Positions 8,360-18,011 are shown, numbered from the stretch's first letter. The stretch: DNA of 47,771 nucleotides from Achromobacter pulmonis (GCF_002885955.2 NZ_POQS01000009.1:144849-192619); one strand, 5' to 3'. Numbers and translations are program-made. The notes: a model not told the origin generated them from the letters alone.

Positions 8360-9457
8360 ATGCAACGACGTTCGTTCTTGAAGCGCGCCGGCTTGGGCGC
8401 GGTCGCAAGCGGTGCCGCCATCAGCGCGCCCGCGTTCGCCCAGGACATGCCGTCCGTCAGCTGGCGCCTGGCGTCGGGGTTTCCCAAGGCCCTGGACCTG
8501 CGCATCGACACCGGCGAACGCTTCTGCAAGTACGTCTCCGAGGCCACCGCCGGCAAATTCAATATCCGCCACTTTCTCGAAGGCGAGGTCGTGGCCGCGC
8601 CGGACGTGATGGACGCCGTGTCCACCAAAAAGGTGGAATGCGGCCACGTCTCGTCGCGCGCCTATTACGCCAAGAACCCCGTATTCTGCTTCGACGCCGC
8701 CGTGCCCTTCGGGTTGAACGCGCGCCAGATGAACGCCTGGATGAGCGAAGGCGAGGGCCTGCGCCTGACCCGCGAGCTGTTCAAGCCCGAGAAGATCATC
8801 AACTTCCCGCTGGGCAACACCGGCGCCCAGATGGGCGGCTGGTTCGCCAAGGAAATCAAGCGTCCCGGCGACCTCAAGGACCTGAAAATGCAGGTCGGCG
8901 GCCTGGCCGGCATGGTGCTTGAGCGCATGGGCGTGGCGCCGCAGCAGCCGGCGCCGGGCGGGCTGGCCGAGGCCTTCGAAAAGAACGGACTGCAGGCCGT
9001 GGCGGGCGCCGGCGCCTACGACGACGAAAAGCTGGGCCTGAATAAAGTTGCCAAGTATTACTACGCACCCGGCTGGTGGGCCGGCGGCGAGCAGCTCTCG
9101 CTGTACGTCAACGAAGAGGCCTGGAACGCGCTGCCCAAGCATTACCAGGCGCTGCTCGAAGCCGCCGCGCAGGCCGCGCACGCCGCCGCCACCGCCCGCT
9201 ACGACGCCCGCAACCCCGCCGCGCTGGCGCAGCTGGCCGCCAACGGCGCGCAAATCCGCGCATTTCCGCGCTCCATCATGGACGTGGCGTTCGAGACCAC
9301 GCAGCAGGTCTACAAGGATTTAGGCGCCAAAGACCCCAGGTTCCAGGCGATGCACGATAGTTACATGGGCTTTCGCGACAGCGAGATGCCGTGGTTCCGC
9401 CTGACCGAAAGTGCCTACGGCCAGTACCTGGGCGTGGCGCTATCGGGCAGAATATAG
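8360..9457 (+). CDS. TRAP transporter solute-binding protein (DctP/TakP-like), orphan
   Basis: A 365-residue periplasmic receptor with a twin-arginine signal (QRRSFLKRAGLG, cleavage near AFAQ). A clear ribosome site (AAGGAG) precedes the ATG. The fold marks are those of the 2-oxo-acid/monocarboxylate TRAP receptors, including the late YDDEKLGLNKVAKYYYAPGW. Two positions look unusual: the stretch that normally reads KMR(I/V), whose Arg holds the ligand carboxylate, is KMQV here, and the usual EWVGPYDD stretch is AGAGAYDD. No dctQ or dctM membrane gene is adjacent, so it is an orphan receptor. It may bind a different ligand or have another role. Confidence 0.85.
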   Translation: MQRRSFLKRAGLGAVASGAAISAPAFAQDMPSVSWRLASGFPKALDLRIDTGERFCKYVSEATAGKFNIRHFLEGEVVAAPDVMDAVSTKKVECGHVSSRAYYAKNPVFCFDAAVPFGLNARQMNAWMSEGEGLRLTRELFKPEKIINFPLGNTGAQMGGWFAKEIKRPGDLKDLKMQVGGLAGMVLERMGVAPQQPAPGGLAEAFEKNGLQAVAGAGAYDDEKLGLNKVAKYYYAPGWWAGGEQLSLYVNEEAWNALPKHYQALLEAAAQAAHAAATARYDARNPAALAQLAANGAQIRAFPRSIMDVAFETTQQVYKDLGAKDPRFQAMHDSYMGFRDSEMPWFRLTESAYGQYLGVALSGRI

Positions 9458-9713
9458 GGCGCCCGCCGACGCTGAATGGCGTTCGGCAAGCGTTAGGGTT
9501 TTTGCTAGTAACCTCGCATTTTTTACAAAAAAATGGGCGGTTTGTAGGCTTTTGTTGAATGGCATTCGAGTTTCGGCCTGATACAAAGGAGTAATATCCC
9601 GGGTCTTGACGCGCAAACATGGCGCCTTTAGGCGGCATCCGACGTCAATCCGGCAGGATTACATCAGCCCGGATTACCAATATTCCGAGACAGACTTTAA
9701 GGTGGTACCAACC

Positions 9714-10868
9714 ATGCAATCCAAGACCAAGAAGCTGCTGGCCGCGCTGATCGCCGCCGGTGTCGTTCCGGCCGCCTACGCTGCCGACATCAAGATCGGC
9801 GTGGCCGAAGCCCTGTCCGGCGGCGCCGCCCAGTACGGCGTGTCGATCCGCAACGGCTTCCAGCTCGCCGCCGATGAAATCAACGCCGCGGGCGGGATCA
9901 ACGGCAACAAGATCGTGCTCGTGATCGAAGACGAGCAGGGCAAGAAAGAAGAAGCGATCAACGTCTTCAAGAAGCTGATCTTCAAGGACAACGTCCTGAT
10001 GGTCTTCGGTCCCACCCTGTCGAACTCGGCCCAGGCCGCCGACCCGATCGCCCAGGCCGCCAAGACCGTGGTCTTCGGCACCTCCAACACCGCCGACGGC
10101 ATCACCTCCATCGGCAACTACGTGTTCCGCAACTCGGTCACCGAAGCCGACGTGCTGCCGGCCACCATCTCCACCGTCAAGGCCAAGACCGGCCTGAAGA
10201 ACGTCGCCGTCCTCTACGGCAACGACGACGTCTTCACCAAGAGCGGCTACGACAACTTCAAGAAGGCCCTGGAAGACCAGAAGATCCCGGTCACCACCAC
10301 CGAAACCTTCGCCAAGGGCGACGTGGACTTCAAGGCCCAGCTGACCAAGATCAAGGGCACCAACCCCGACGCTATCGTGCTGTCCGCGCTGCTGGCCGAA
10401 GGCGCCCCGATCATGGTCCAGGCCCGCCAGCTCGGCCTGAACGTGCCGGTCATCGGCGGCAACGGCATGAACTCGGTCAAGATCTTCGACCTGGCCCCCG
10501 GCGGCGCGTCGAACAATCTGTGGATCGGCAGCCCGTGGTCGATCGAGAACAAGGCGCCCGAGAACGTCAAGTTCATCGACGCCTACAAGGCCAAGTTCAA
10601 CGGCGCGCCCGACCAGTTCGCGGCCCAGTCGTACGACGCCATGTACATCGCCGCCCAGGCCCTGAAGAACGTCAAGATCAGCGGCGAACTGGCCAAGGAC
10701 CGCGCCGCCGTGCGCGACGCCCTGCCGTCGGTGACCTGGACCGGCGCCACCGGCCCGTTCAAGTTCCGCCAGGCCAAGGACCGGGCCGGCAAGCCCGCCG
10801 GCTACGACGCCGACCAGGCTCCCATCGTCAGCGTGACCAAGGACGGCAAGTACGTCATCGAGAAGTAA
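9714..10868 (+). CDS. livJ: Branched-chain amino-acid ABC transporter binding protein (LivJ/LivK-like)
   Basis: A 384-residue periplasmic protein, Peripla_BP_6 type, with a signal peptide ending AAYA-AD. The start at 9714 is preceded by AAGGTGG; the longer frame from 9606 runs through non-coding leader and would bury the signal peptide. Typical marks are IKIGVAEALSGGAAQYG and ELAADEINAAGGINGNKI-type sequence after the signal. It is first in the livJ-livHMGF cluster but separated from livH by a strong terminator, which fits the common pattern of more binding protein than membrane components. The ligand could be Leu/Ile/Val or another amino acid or amide. Confidence 0.9.
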   Translation: MQSKTKKLLAALIAAGVVPAAYAADIKIGVAEALSGGAAQYGVSIRNGFQLAADEINAAGGINGNKIVLVIEDEQGKKEEAINVFKKLIFKDNVLMVFGPTLSNSAQAADPIAQAAKTVVFGTSNTADGITSIGNYVFRNSVTEADVLPATISTVKAKTGLKNVAVLYGNDDVFTKSGYDNFKKALEDQKIPVTTTETFAKGDVDFKAQLTKIKGTNPDAIVLSALLAEGAPIMVQARQLGLNVPVIGGNGMNSVKIFDLAPGGASNNLWIGSPWSIENKAPENVKFIDAYKAKFNGAPDQFAAQSYDAMYIAAQALKNVKISGELAKDRAAVRDALPSVTWTGATGPFKFRQAKDRAGKPAGYDADQAPIVSVTKDGKYVIEK

Positions 10869-10897
10869 GCTGACACGCATCCCCGCGCGGGGGATGT

Positions 10898-10936
10898 GCC
10901 TTGTGGACGGCCGCGGCCGTCCACAAGGCGTTTTTT
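10898..10936 (+). terminator. Strong rho-independent terminator after livJ
   Basis: A 32-bp perfect palindrome (10898-10929; arms GCCTTGTGGACGGCCG and its exact complement, no unpaired centre) followed by six T at 10931-10936. Its position between livJ and livHMGF suggests partial termination that sets the ratio of receptor to transporter. Confidence 0.85.
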
Positions 10937-11088
10937 GATCGCAAGGGCCCGTTCAGGACGAAGACCCCCTCAGGGGGCGGAAAGTCCACGCCAGGGGAGC
11001 GGCGTGCGGGTCCGGGTCCCCGGATGAAAGTGCGTCCCTGGAGCAGGGGCAGCCGGCCCACGCAGAGGACGTCGCGTGGACGCCTTTT

Positions 11089-11126
11089 ATACAAAGGGCC
11101 GCCCCTCGGGGGCCTTATTTTTTGAT
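11089..11126 (+). terminator. Second terminator/attenuator-like hairpin before livH
   Basis: A GC-rich imperfect stem built from AAGGGCCGCCCC and GGGGGCCTT, followed by TATTTTTTG, ends 16 bp before the livH ATG. With the terminator at 10898 it brackets 270 bp of GC-rich, apparently non-coding leader (10869-11141) that also holds a CCCCCTCAGGGGG hairpin. Whether transcripts read through is not visible. Confidence 0.4.
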
Positions 11127-11141
11127 TTGGAACGTCCCATC

Positions 11142-12023
11142 ATGTTGGAACAACAATTCGTCAACGCCTTGTCGCTGGGCTGCGTGTATGCGCTGTTCGC
11201 GCTGGGCTTCACGCTGGTCTTCGGCGTGCTCGGGGTGATCAACCTGGCGCATGGCGCCGTGTTCATGGTCGGCGCCTACGCCGCGCTGACCGTGGTCCAG
11301 CACTTCAGCCTGCCCCTGTGGGCCGCGCTGATGGTCGCCTTCTTCGTCGCCGGCTTCACCGGCGTCATCATCGACTACCTGGTGCTCAAGCCGCTGCGCA
11401 AGCGCAACGCGCCCCACCTGATCCCCATGATCGCCACCATCGGCGTGGGCATCATCCTGAACAACGGCGCCCAGGGCATCTTCGGCGCCAGCAACCTGCG
11501 CTTCCCGCACGGCACCGTGCCGGAAGAGGTGATCGAAATCGCCGGCCTGCACCTGACGGTGATCGAGCTGGGCATCATCTTCCTGTCGTTCGCGCTGATG
11601 GCGGTGCTGATGTTCGTCATGCGCCGCACCCAGTTCGGCCGCGCGCTGCGCGCCATCGCCGAATCGCCCAAGGCCGCCTGGCTGCTGGGCATCAACGTCG
11701 AACGCCTGTTCGTCACCACCTCGTTCGCCGCCGCCGCGCTGGGCGGGGTGGCCGGCGTGCTGATCGGCCTGTACTCGAACGCGCTGTTCCCGCTGATGGG
11801 CCAGCCGATGCTGCACAAGGGCATCGCGGTCATCATCCTGGGAGGCATGGGCGACATACGCGGCGCCATGCTGGGCGGTCTTTTCCTGGGCTTCGCCGAG
11901 GTGCTGTCGGTGGCTTACATCGGCTCCACCATGCGCGACGCGGTGGCTTTCGGCCTGCTGTTCCTGATCCTGCTGGTGCGTCCGCAAGGTCTGTTCGGCA
12001 AAGTGGTTCAACGCAAGGCTTGA
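11142..12023 (+). CDS. livH: Branched-chain amino-acid ABC transporter permease LivH
   Basis: A 293-residue membrane protein of the BPD_transp_2 family, with eight or so hydrophobic segments. The N-terminus (MLEQQFVNALSLGCVYALFA) and the motif GVINLAHGAVFMVGAYAA are characteristic; the ATPase-contact loop is near residues 165-190 (RTQFGRALRAIAESPKAAWL). The ATG at 11142 is chosen because the upstream extension of the frame is terminator and leader. livM starts 2 bp after its stop. Confidence 0.92.
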   Translation: MLEQQFVNALSLGCVYALFALGFTLVFGVLGVINLAHGAVFMVGAYAALTVVQHFSLPLWAALMVAFFVAGFTGVIIDYLVLKPLRKRNAPHLIPMIATIGVGIILNNGAQGIFGASNLRFPHGTVPEEVIEIAGLHLTVIELGIIFLSFALMAVLMFVMRRTQFGRALRAIAESPKAAWLLGINVERLFVTTSFAAAALGGVAGVLIGLYSNALFPLMGQPMLHKGIAVIILGGMGDIRGAMLGGLFLGFAEVLSVAYIGSTMRDAVAFGLLFLILLVRPQGLFGKVVQRKA

Positions 12024-12025
12024 GT

Positions 12026-12892
12026 ATGAGCGGATTCGAAAACTTCTGGGCCATCTATGGCAACCTGGTGCTCACGCTGGGCACCAACGCATTGTTGGCC
12101 CTCTCCATCTGGCTGACCCTGGCCTGCGGCATGCTGGCCATGGCCAACGCCGCCTTCATGGGCATCGGGGCGTACACCGCCGCGCTGCTCACCATGAACT
12201 ACGACGCGCCGTTCACCGTCGCGCTGGCCGGCGGCATGGCCGCGCCCGCGCTGGTGGCGGCCCTGATCGGCCTGCCCACCCTGCGCCTGTCCGGGGTCTA
12301 CCTCGCGATGGCCACGCTGGGCTTCGGCGAAGTGGTGCGCGTGACGGTGCTGAACACCGAATCCATCACCGGCGGCGCCCTGGGCCTCAACGGCATTCCG
12401 CAGCTGACGCAGTGGTGGCACGTGCTGCTGGCGGTCGTCATCGTGCTGCTGGTGCTGTGGCGCGTGCGCGCCTCCAAGGTCGGCCGCGCCTTCGACGCCA
12501 TCCGCGGCGACGAAACCGCCGCCGGCCTGATGGGCATCGACGTGCGCGCCAACAAGATGCTGGCCTTCGTGGCCGGCGCCGTGATCGCGGGTCTGGCCGG
12601 CGCGCTCAACGCCCACCTGACCTTCTTCATCGGCCCCAACGAATACGGCTTCGACCGTGGCGTGGAAATCCTGACCATGGCCATCCTGGGCGGCATCGGC
12701 GGCCTGACCGGCCCCGTGCTGGGCAGCTTCATCATCACGGTGCTGCCCGAACTGCTGCGCGGATTCGCGGATTTCCGCCTGGTCCTCAACGGAGTGATTC
12801 TGGTGGTGATAGTGCTGTTCCTGCCGCAAGGCATCTGGGATCCGGCGCGCTTCAAGCGCTGGATGCGTCAAGGAGGCAAGCGCCATGCTTGA
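12026..12892 (+). CDS. livM: Branched-chain amino-acid ABC transporter permease LivM
   Basis: A 288-residue permease paired with LivH. Family marks are MANAAFMGIGAYTAALL, LPTLRLSGVYLAMATLGFGE and the cytoplasmic loop KVGRAFDAIRGDETAAGLMG. The start ATG is 2 bp after the livH stop (TGAGTATG). The frame is open much further upstream, but that part is a shadow of livH. The gene overlaps livG by 8 bp. Confidence 0.92.
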   Translation: MSGFENFWAIYGNLVLTLGTNALLALSIWLTLACGMLAMANAAFMGIGAYTAALLTMNYDAPFTVALAGGMAAPALVAALIGLPTLRLSGVYLAMATLGFGEVVRVTVLNTESITGGALGLNGIPQLTQWWHVLLAVVIVLLVLWRVRASKVGRAFDAIRGDETAAGLMGIDVRANKMLAFVAGAVIAGLAGALNAHLTFFIGPNEYGFDRGVEILTMAILGGIGGLTGPVLGSFIITVLPELLRGFADFRLVLNGVILVVIVLFLPQGIWDPARFKRWMRQGGKRHA

Positions 12893-13673
12893 GCTCTCCT
12901 CCGTCTCCAAGAACTTCGGCGGCCTGCACGTGCTGCATGACGTCAGCCTGTCGGTGCCCGAAGGCGCCATCTTCGGCCTGATCGGCCCCAACGGCGCCGG
13001 CAAGACCACGGTGTTCAACCTGATCACCGGCCTGCTGCCGCCCAGCGGCGGCGCCATCACCTTCCAGGGCGAGAGCGTGCTGCGCAAGAAGCCGCACAGC
13101 ATCACGCGCATGGGTATCGCCCGCACCTTCCAGAACATCCGTCTCTTCAAGGAGATGACGCTGCTGGAGAACGTGGTGGTGGGCGCCTACCGCCACATGA
13201 ACTACGGCTTTCCCGGCCTGCTGCTGGGCTTGCCGGGTTACCGCGAGGCCGAGCAACGCGCCCGCGAGCGCGCCCACGAACTGCTGACCTGGATGCGCCT
13301 GGACCACAAGGCCAACGACCTGGCGGATAACCTGTCCTACGGCGAACAGCGCCGCCTGGAGCTGGCGCGCGCGCTGGCCACCGAGCCCAAGCTGCTGCTG
13401 CTGGACGAGCCCGTGGCCGGCATGAACACCGGCGAGCGCGCCGAACTCATGCGCGAGATCCTGGCGATCCGCGACCGCGGCTACACCATCCTCATGATCG
13501 AGCACGACATGCGCTTCGTCATGGGCCTGTGCGAACGCATCGCGGTGCTGAACTTCGGCAAGATCATCGCCTGCGGCGGTCCCGAGGAAATCCGCAACAA
13601 TGAGCAGGTCATCGAGGCCTACCTGGGCCGCGAAGACGACGACGACACCGAACTGGCGGAGGGCGCGAAATGA
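12885..13673 (+). CDS. livG: Branched-chain amino-acid ABC transporter ATPase LivG
   Basis: A 262-residue ATPase: Walker A GPNGAGKTT (about residue 36), the LivG-type Q-loop region GIARTFQNIRLFKEMT, signature LSYGEQRR, Walker B LLLLDEPVAGMN, switch His IEHDMRFV. The ATG lies inside livM and the stop overlaps livF as ATGA, so the five liv genes are translationally coupled in pairs. Confidence 0.93.
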   Translation: MLELSSVSKNFGGLHVLHDVSLSVPEGAIFGLIGPNGAGKTTVFNLITGLLPPSGGAITFQGESVLRKKPHSITRMGIARTFQNIRLFKEMTLLENVVVGAYRHMNYGFPGLLLGLPGYREAEQRARERAHELLTWMRLDHKANDLADNLSYGEQRRLELARALATEPKLLLLDEPVAGMNTGERAELMREILAIRDRGYTILMIEHDMRFVMGLCERIAVLNFGKIIACGGPEEIRNNEQVIEAYLGREDDDDTELAEGAK

Positions 13674-14380
13674 GCGCAATGCTGGAAGTCCGCGGGCTCG
13701 AGGTCAATTACGGCCACATCGAAGCTGTCCGCGGCATAGACCTGGATCTGAACGCCAAGGAAATCACCGCGCTGGTCGGCGCCAACGGCGCCGGCAAATC
13801 GACCACGCTGCTGGCGCTGTCGGGCCTGCTGCCCAAGGCGCGCGGCCGCATCACGTTCGAAGGCGAGGACATCACCAACCTGGCGCCGCACCAGCTGGTG
13901 GCGCGCGGCATCGTGCAGGTGCCCGAAGGCCGCGCCATCCTCACCACCATGACGGTGCTGGAAAACCTGGAGCTGGGCGCCTACCGCCGCGGCCTGAAGA
14001 ACGTCGGCGACGACCTGGAATACGTGTTCAACCTGTTCCCGCGCCTGAAGGAGCGGATCACGGGAATCGCCGGCAACCTGTCCGGCGGCGAACAGCAGAT
14101 GCTGGCGATCGGCCGCGCCCTGATGGCCAAGCCGCGCCTGCTGCTGCTGGACGAACCGTCCATGGGCCTGGCGCCCATCGTGGTCCAGGAAATCTTCCGC
14201 TCGCTGCGCGCCATCAACGCCGACGGCCTGACCCTGTTCCTGGTGGAGCAGAACGTGCGCCAGGCGCTCAAGATCGCGCAGCAGGGCTACGTGCTGGAAA
14301 ACGGCGCCATGGCGCTGACCGGCACCGGCCGCGAACTGCTGGGCCATCCCCGCGTGCTGGAAGCCTATCTCGGCGGCTGA
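13670..14380 (+). CDS. livF: Branched-chain amino-acid ABC transporter ATPase LivF
   Basis: A 236-residue ATPase: Walker A GANGAGKST, the LivF-type Q-loop sequence VQVPEGRAIL, signature LSGGEQQM, Walker B LLLLDEPSMGLAP and VEQNVRQAL. It ends with LGHPRVLEAYLGG, the family's usual C-terminus. It is the last gene of the liv operon and is followed by a GC-rich hairpin. Confidence 0.93.
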   Translation: MSAMLEVRGLEVNYGHIEAVRGIDLDLNAKEITALVGANGAGKSTTLLALSGLLPKARGRITFEGEDITNLAPHQLVARGIVQVPEGRAILTTMTVLENLELGAYRRGLKNVGDDLEYVFNLFPRLKERITGIAGNLSGGEQQMLAIGRALMAKPRLLLLDEPSMGLAPIVVQEIFRSLRAINADGLTLFLVEQNVRQALKIAQQGYVLENGAMALTGTGRELLGHPRVLEAYLGG

Positions 14381-14385
14381 TACGG

Positions 14386-14411
14386 GGCAGGGGGGATGCG
14401 TCCCTCCTGCC
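14386..14411 (+). terminator. Hairpin at the end of the liv operon
   Basis: Arms GGCAGGGGGGA and TCCCTCCTGCC pair over 11 bp with one G-T, around TGCG, starting 5 bp after the livF stop. There is no T run, so it may stabilise the 3' end or need another factor. Confidence 0.5.
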
Positions 14412-14435
14412 GGATTCTTCCGTGTGCGCACGGGG

Positions 14436-14466
14436 TTGCCCATTTTTTGAGCAACTGTGCTAGAAT
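14436..14466 (+). promoter_or_regulatory. Promoter of rplM-rpsI
   Basis: An extended -10, TGCTAGAAT (hexamer 14461-14466), preceded by TTGCCC at 14436-14441 with 19 bp spacing. The predicted start leaves a leader of about 155 nt before rplM. Confidence 0.5.
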
Positions 14467-14541
14467 CGTTGGCTTTCCCTCATTTTGGCCAGAAGCACGG
14501 GCGGGTAATAACGCTTAGGCAGACGCCGATATGGGCTGGAG

Positions 14542-14562
14542 TTGCCGGTTTTTTTCCGGCAA
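14542..14562 (+). promoter_or_regulatory. T7-loop hairpin in the rplM leader
   Basis: TTGCCGG and CCGGCAA form a perfect 7-bp stem closing a loop of seven T, about 70 nt before the rplM ATG. A structured leader on a ribosomal-protein operon is the usual place for autoregulation by L13 or S9; that role is inferred. With no T run after the stem it is not a classical terminator. Confidence 0.45.
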
Positions 14563-14630
14563 TTCGGCTTAGTTGGGGAAAAAACCTGGTTGGATGGTCC
14601 AGCCAGAGAAAATTTTTACTAGGAACCATC

Positions 14631-15059
14631 ATGAAGACCTTTGTGGCCAAGCCGCATGAAGTCCAACGTGACTGGTTTGTGATCGACGCCAAGGGCAAAG
14701 TCCTCGGTCGTGTGGCCAGCGAAGTCGCACGTCGTCTGCGTGGCAAGCACAAACCTGAATTCACGCCGCACGTTGATACCGGTGACTACATCGTCATCAT
14801 CAACGCTGCCGATATCGTCGTTACGGGTAGCAAGGCGAAGGACAAGAAGTACTTCCGCCACACCACGTACCCGGGCGGTATCCGTGAAACGAACTTCGAG
14901 AAGCTCCAAGAGCGTTTCCCCGGCCGCGCCATCCAGAAGGCTGTCAAGGGCATGCTGCCCAAGGGTCCTCTGGGCTACGCCATGATCAAGAAACTGAAGG
15001 TGTACGCCGGTGCCGAGCACCCGCACACCGCCCAGCAGCCCAAGACGCTGGATATCTAA
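14631..15059 (+). CDS. rplM: 50S ribosomal protein L13
   Basis: A 142-residue protein, exactly family size, starting MKTFVAKPHEVQRDWFVIDA with the conserved GRVASEVARRLRGKHKPEFTPH. L13 is an early 50S assembly protein. The ATG is preceded by AGGAACC; the longer open frame from 14457 is leader. Codon use is less extremely GC3 than in the flanking liv genes, as expected for a highly expressed gene. rpsI follows 9 bp later. Confidence 0.98.
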   Translation: MKTFVAKPHEVQRDWFVIDAKGKVLGRVASEVARRLRGKHKPEFTPHVDTGDYIVIINAADIVVTGSKAKDKKYFRHTTYPGGIRETNFEKLQERFPGRAIQKAVKGMLPKGPLGYAMIKKLKVYAGAEHPHTAQQPKTLDI

Positions 15060-15068
15060 GGAAACGCC

Positions 15069-15461
15069 ATGATCGGTAACTGGAACTACGGAACCGGCCG
15101 TCGCAAAACCTCGGTGGCTCGCGTTTTCATCAAGAAGGGCACGGGCAAGATCGTCGTCAACGGCAAGCCCGTCGACGAGTTCTTCGCTCGCGAAACCGGC
15201 CGCATGATCGTGCGCCAGCCGCTGGAACTGACCGGCCACCTGGAATCGTTCGACATCAAGGTCAACGTGCACGGCGGCGGTGAAACCGGCCAGGCCGGCG
15301 CAGTCCGTCACGGCATCACGCGTGCCCTGATCGACTACGACGCCACCCTGAAGTCCGCGCTGTCGCAAGCCGGCTTCGTGACCCGCGATGCCCGCGAAGT
15401 CGAACGCAAGAAGGTCGGCTTCCGCAAGGCGCGCCGTCGCAAGCAGTTCAGCAAGCGCTAA
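15069..15461 (+). CDS. rpsI: 30S ribosomal protein S9
   Basis: A 130-residue protein with WNYGTGRRKTSVARVFIKKG at the N-terminus and the basic tail KARRRKQFSKR, which reaches the P-site tRNA in the 30S subunit. It is co-transcribed with rplM, as in most bacteria, and closed by a strong terminator. Confidence 0.98.
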   Translation: MIGNWNYGTGRRKTSVARVFIKKGTGKIVVNGKPVDEFFARETGRMIVRQPLELTGHLESFDIKVNVHGGGETGQAGAVRHGITRALIDYDATLKSALSQAGFVTRDAREVERKKVGFRKARRRKQFSKR

Positions 15462-15474
15462 GGCGCTCTGCACC

Positions 15475-15500
15475 AAAAGCCCGCTTCGGCGGGCTTTTTT
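15475..15500 (+). terminator. Rho-independent terminator of rplM-rpsI
   Basis: AAAAGCCCGC-TTCG-GCGGGCTTTTTT: a GC stem with a UUCG-type tetraloop and a T6 tail, 13 bp after the rpsI stop. Confidence 0.93.
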
Positions 15501-15644
15501 CATATGGCCGCCGCGGGCCGGCGCGGAACTCCGCGCCTCGGCCGCGGTCCGAACCTGGTGTTGCGGCGCCATCCCGGCCGCTGTGCCGCAACGCCGCTGT
15601 CCCGAGCGATACAATCTATCCTCGTTCTTCGAAGAGCACTTACC

Positions 15645-16709
<1,065 letters not shown>

Positions 16710-16751
16710 CGTAAACAAGGTCCGCGGCCCGGCCGCGGGCCGCCGTCCTTC

Positions 16752-17498
16752 ATGCCTCCAGACCCCAACGCAACGCCCCAGACCCGCCCGGCCGGCGGGC
16801 TGCTGCGCGTGTTCGCGGGCCTGCTGGCGGGCGTGCTGCTGGGCGGCTCCGCGGGCTATTTCTACGCCCGCCAGCTCTACCGGCCGCAGGACGCCGTCGT
16901 CATCAGCGCCCGCCAGGCCGAGGCCCAGGAAGAGTCCATGCGCCAGCAGGCCACGCAGCTGCGCTACGTCCAGGGGCAGCTCGACGCCGCCGACGGCGAA
17001 CTGGTCATCGAGCGCGCCGCGCGCCAGGAACTCGAAACCGAGCTGCGCGCCGTCCAGGCCGAAGTCGGCCGGGTCCGCGACCAGCTGGCGTTCTATGAGC
17101 AGCTGCTGCCGCCGGGCCCCGAAGGCGCCGTCGACATCCGCGGCGTGCAGATCGACCGCGGCGGCGGCGGCCTGCGCTACAAGGTCCTGCTCATGCGCAG
17201 CGGCCGCAATGGCGGTACGCCGTTTGCCGGGGCCTTGCGGTTCCAGGCCACCGGCACCCTCCAGGGCGAGACGGTCACCGTCGAGCTGGCGCCGCTGCAG
17301 GTCAAGGCCGAATCCGGCCCGGTGACCAATACCGGCGAAAGCACCGCCGCGGCCTCGCTGGCCCTGCAGTTCGACCAGTACCAGCGCAGCCAGGGCGTGC
17401 TGGCGCTGCCAGAGGGCTTTGTCCCCGAAAGCGTGACCGTCAGCGTGCTGGAAGGCGAAACCGTGCGCGCGTCGCGCAACGTCAAGCTGGAACTTTGA
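16752..17498 (+). CDS. DUF6776-type membrane-anchored coiled-coil protein
   Basis: A 248-residue protein with one N-terminal transmembrane segment (about residues 15-37, LLRVFAGLLAGVLLGGSAGY), then an alpha-helical, probably coiled-coil stretch (residues 50-115, rich in Gln, Glu, Arg), then a beta-rich periplasmic domain. I recognise it only as the conserved hypothetical found between argC and erpA in Bordetella-type genomes. Topology suggests an inner-membrane protein facing the periplasm. Function unknown. Confidence 0.75.
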   Translation: MPPDPNATPQTRPAGGLLRVFAGLLAGVLLGGSAGYFYARQLYRPQDAVVISARQAEAQEESMRQQATQLRYVQGQLDAADGELVIERAARQELETELRAVQAEVGRVRDQLAFYEQLLPPGPEGAVDIRGVQIDRGGGGLRYKVLLMRSGRNGGTPFAGALRFQATGTLQGETVTVELAPLQVKAESGPVTNTGESTAAASLALQFDQYQRSQGVLALPEGFVPESVTVSVLEGETVRASRNVKLEL

Positions 17499-17523
17499 GT
17501 CTGCGCAAAGCGTGCGCTATAGT
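17495..17523 (+). promoter_or_regulatory. erpA promoter
   Basis: TTGAGT (17495-17500) and TATAGT (17518-17523) are separated by 17 bp, a good sigma-70 pattern, 62 bp before the erpA start. The -35 overlaps the stop codon of the upstream gene. I see no clear IscR site. Confidence 0.6.
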
Positions 17524-17584
17524 GACAACATACGGGCGGCGAGGCCGCTCACCGAAATATGGCCGAACCGGCCAGGAGTGAACC

Positions 17585-17956
17585 ATGAATGCAGTGACCG
17601 AAACCGTCGACCTGCAGGCCGCCCCGCCTGCTCCCTTGCTCTTTACCGACTCGGCCGCGGCCAAAGTGAAGGATCTGTTGGCCGAAGAGGGCAATCCCGA
17701 GCTCAAGCTGCGCGTATTCGTGCAGGGCGGCGGCTGTTCGGGCTTCCAGTACGGCTTCACCTTCGATGAAGTCGTCAACGAAGACGACACCGTGCTGGAC
17801 AAGGCCGGCGTGCAACTGCTGGTCGATCCGATGAGCTTCCAGTACCTGGTCGGCGCCGAAATCGACTACAAGGAAGACCTGGAAGGCGCGCAGTTCGTCA
17901 TCCGCAATCCCAACGCCAGCACCACCTGCGGCTGCGGTTCCTCGTTCTCGGTGTAA
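17585..17956 (+). CDS. erpA: Iron-sulfur cluster insertion protein ErpA
   Basis: A 123-residue A-type carrier that passes Fe-S clusters to apo-enzymes. The three ligand cysteines are C51 (GGGCSGFQYGF), C115 and C117 (TTCGCGSSF), all intact. Strong AGGAG ribosome site. It has its own promoter and terminator, so it is a single-gene unit. Confidence 0.96.
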   Translation: MNAVTETVDLQAAPPAPLLFTDSAAAKVKDLLAEEGNPELKLRVFVQGGGCSGFQYGFTFDEVVNEDDTVLDKAGVQLLVDPMSFQYLVGAEIDYKEDLEGAQFVIRNPNASTTCGCGSSFSV

Positions 17957-17979
17957 ACCGCCGGTTCCGAGTCGCCAAG

Positions 17980-18011
17980 AAAAGCCCTTCGGCATGCCGA
18001 AGGGCTTTTTT
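17980..18011 (+). terminator. Terminator of erpA, possibly shared with convergent anmK
   Basis: AAAAGCCCTTCGGC-AT-GCCGAAGGGCTTTTTT: a perfect stem with A and T tracts on both sides, so it can act in both directions between the convergent erpA and anmK. Confidence 0.93.

Noticed and set aside
6872..9253. 793-residue minus-strand reading frame opposite pmbA and the TRAP receptor
   Set aside because: High-GC antisense shadow: Gly/Ala/Arg/His-rich, no domain, spans two well-supported genes.
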